This document shows, piece by piece, positions 63,871 to 64,000 of a stretch of DNA of 64,000 nucleotides (its first letter is position 1; each line of letters starts with the position of its first letter). The stretch is from Plectrocnemia conspersa. Its lineage: Eukaryota; Arthropoda; Insecta; Trichoptera; Polycentropodidae. Under the pieces are notes generated by a model. That model searched no databases, was not told where the DNA came from, and saw only the letters and a list, made by a program, of their open reading frames with translations. Both the position numbers and the translations under genes were made by a program. The DNA lies in assembly GCA_009617715.1 (NCBI GenBank), contig VTFK01000047.1:620001-684000 (forward strand). The letters run 5' to 3'.

Positions 63871-64000
63871 AATAATCACAATTTTTGAATTGTCATTTAA
63901 TTAAGTTTGTGTGGGCACTAACCAATGTGACTATCCTAGAATTTGTCGCCATTGATTCTAAATAAAAAATCGTTATGGTGTGACATTTATATAAACCGAT
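63871..64000. other. AT-rich end of window, nothing recognised
   Basis: Short AT-rich remainder upstream of the candidate promoter. Other first exons of the phosphodiesterase gene may lie beyond it. Confidence 0.4.

Overview
This is a very AT-rich, intron-rich animal nuclear sequence, almost certainly from an insect. The support is short exons with standard GT-AG junctions, conserved GC-richer islands in an AT desert, decayed jockey-type LINEs and hAT transposons, and a phosphodiesterase whose catalytic core looks like arthropod PDE8. There is no sign of bacterial or organellar gene organisation, and I saw no tRNA, rRNA or CRISPR array. Most long open frames here are chance frames in AT-rich DNA. 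The real coding exons are short and were found by joining splice sites in phase.

Layout: (1) 1-4.2 kb, minus strand: the last four exons of a multi-pass membrane protein gene (exons 4114-4199, 2132-2239, 1998-2057, 1852-1938). An in-frame TGA is followed by 38 more sense codons encoding an acidic, serine-rich tail. Its upstream exons are not firmly located; one weak candidate lies at 27771-27802. (2) 4.2-39.4 kb: a non-coding or intronic desert with transposon debris. It holds LINE reverse-transcriptase remnants near 6.2-6.6 kb and 15.9-16.3 kb (both minus), a 5'-truncated LINE at 24036-25000 with a 13-bp target duplication, and a 1.74-kb hAT element at 34129-35867 with a perfect 8-bp target duplication. 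(3) 39.5-40.6 kb, plus strand: a small unrecognised gene with two spliced exons downstream of a promoter-like region carrying a perfect NRF1-type site. (4) 43.6-63.5 kb, minus strand: a PDE8-type cAMP phosphodiesterase gene. Twelve coding exons join in phase. A candidate first exon at 63435-63484 would complete a 680-residue isoform (end of a receiver-like region, PAS domain, linker, catalytic domain).

The small plus-strand gene and the phosphodiesterase converge, with about 3 kb of AT-rich DNA between them. The phosphodiesterase introns contain a decayed hAT transposase (61.6-62.0 kb), a dispersed-repeat copy (62.1-62.6 kb) related to one at 28.7-29.1 kb, and a strong foldback at 52.8 kb. 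The genes do not form a shared pathway that the sequence shows. I found no new multi-gene system. The best leads are the TGA plus acidic extension in the membrane protein gene, the candidate short first exon of PDE8, and a changed residue in the PDE8 metal-binding signature.
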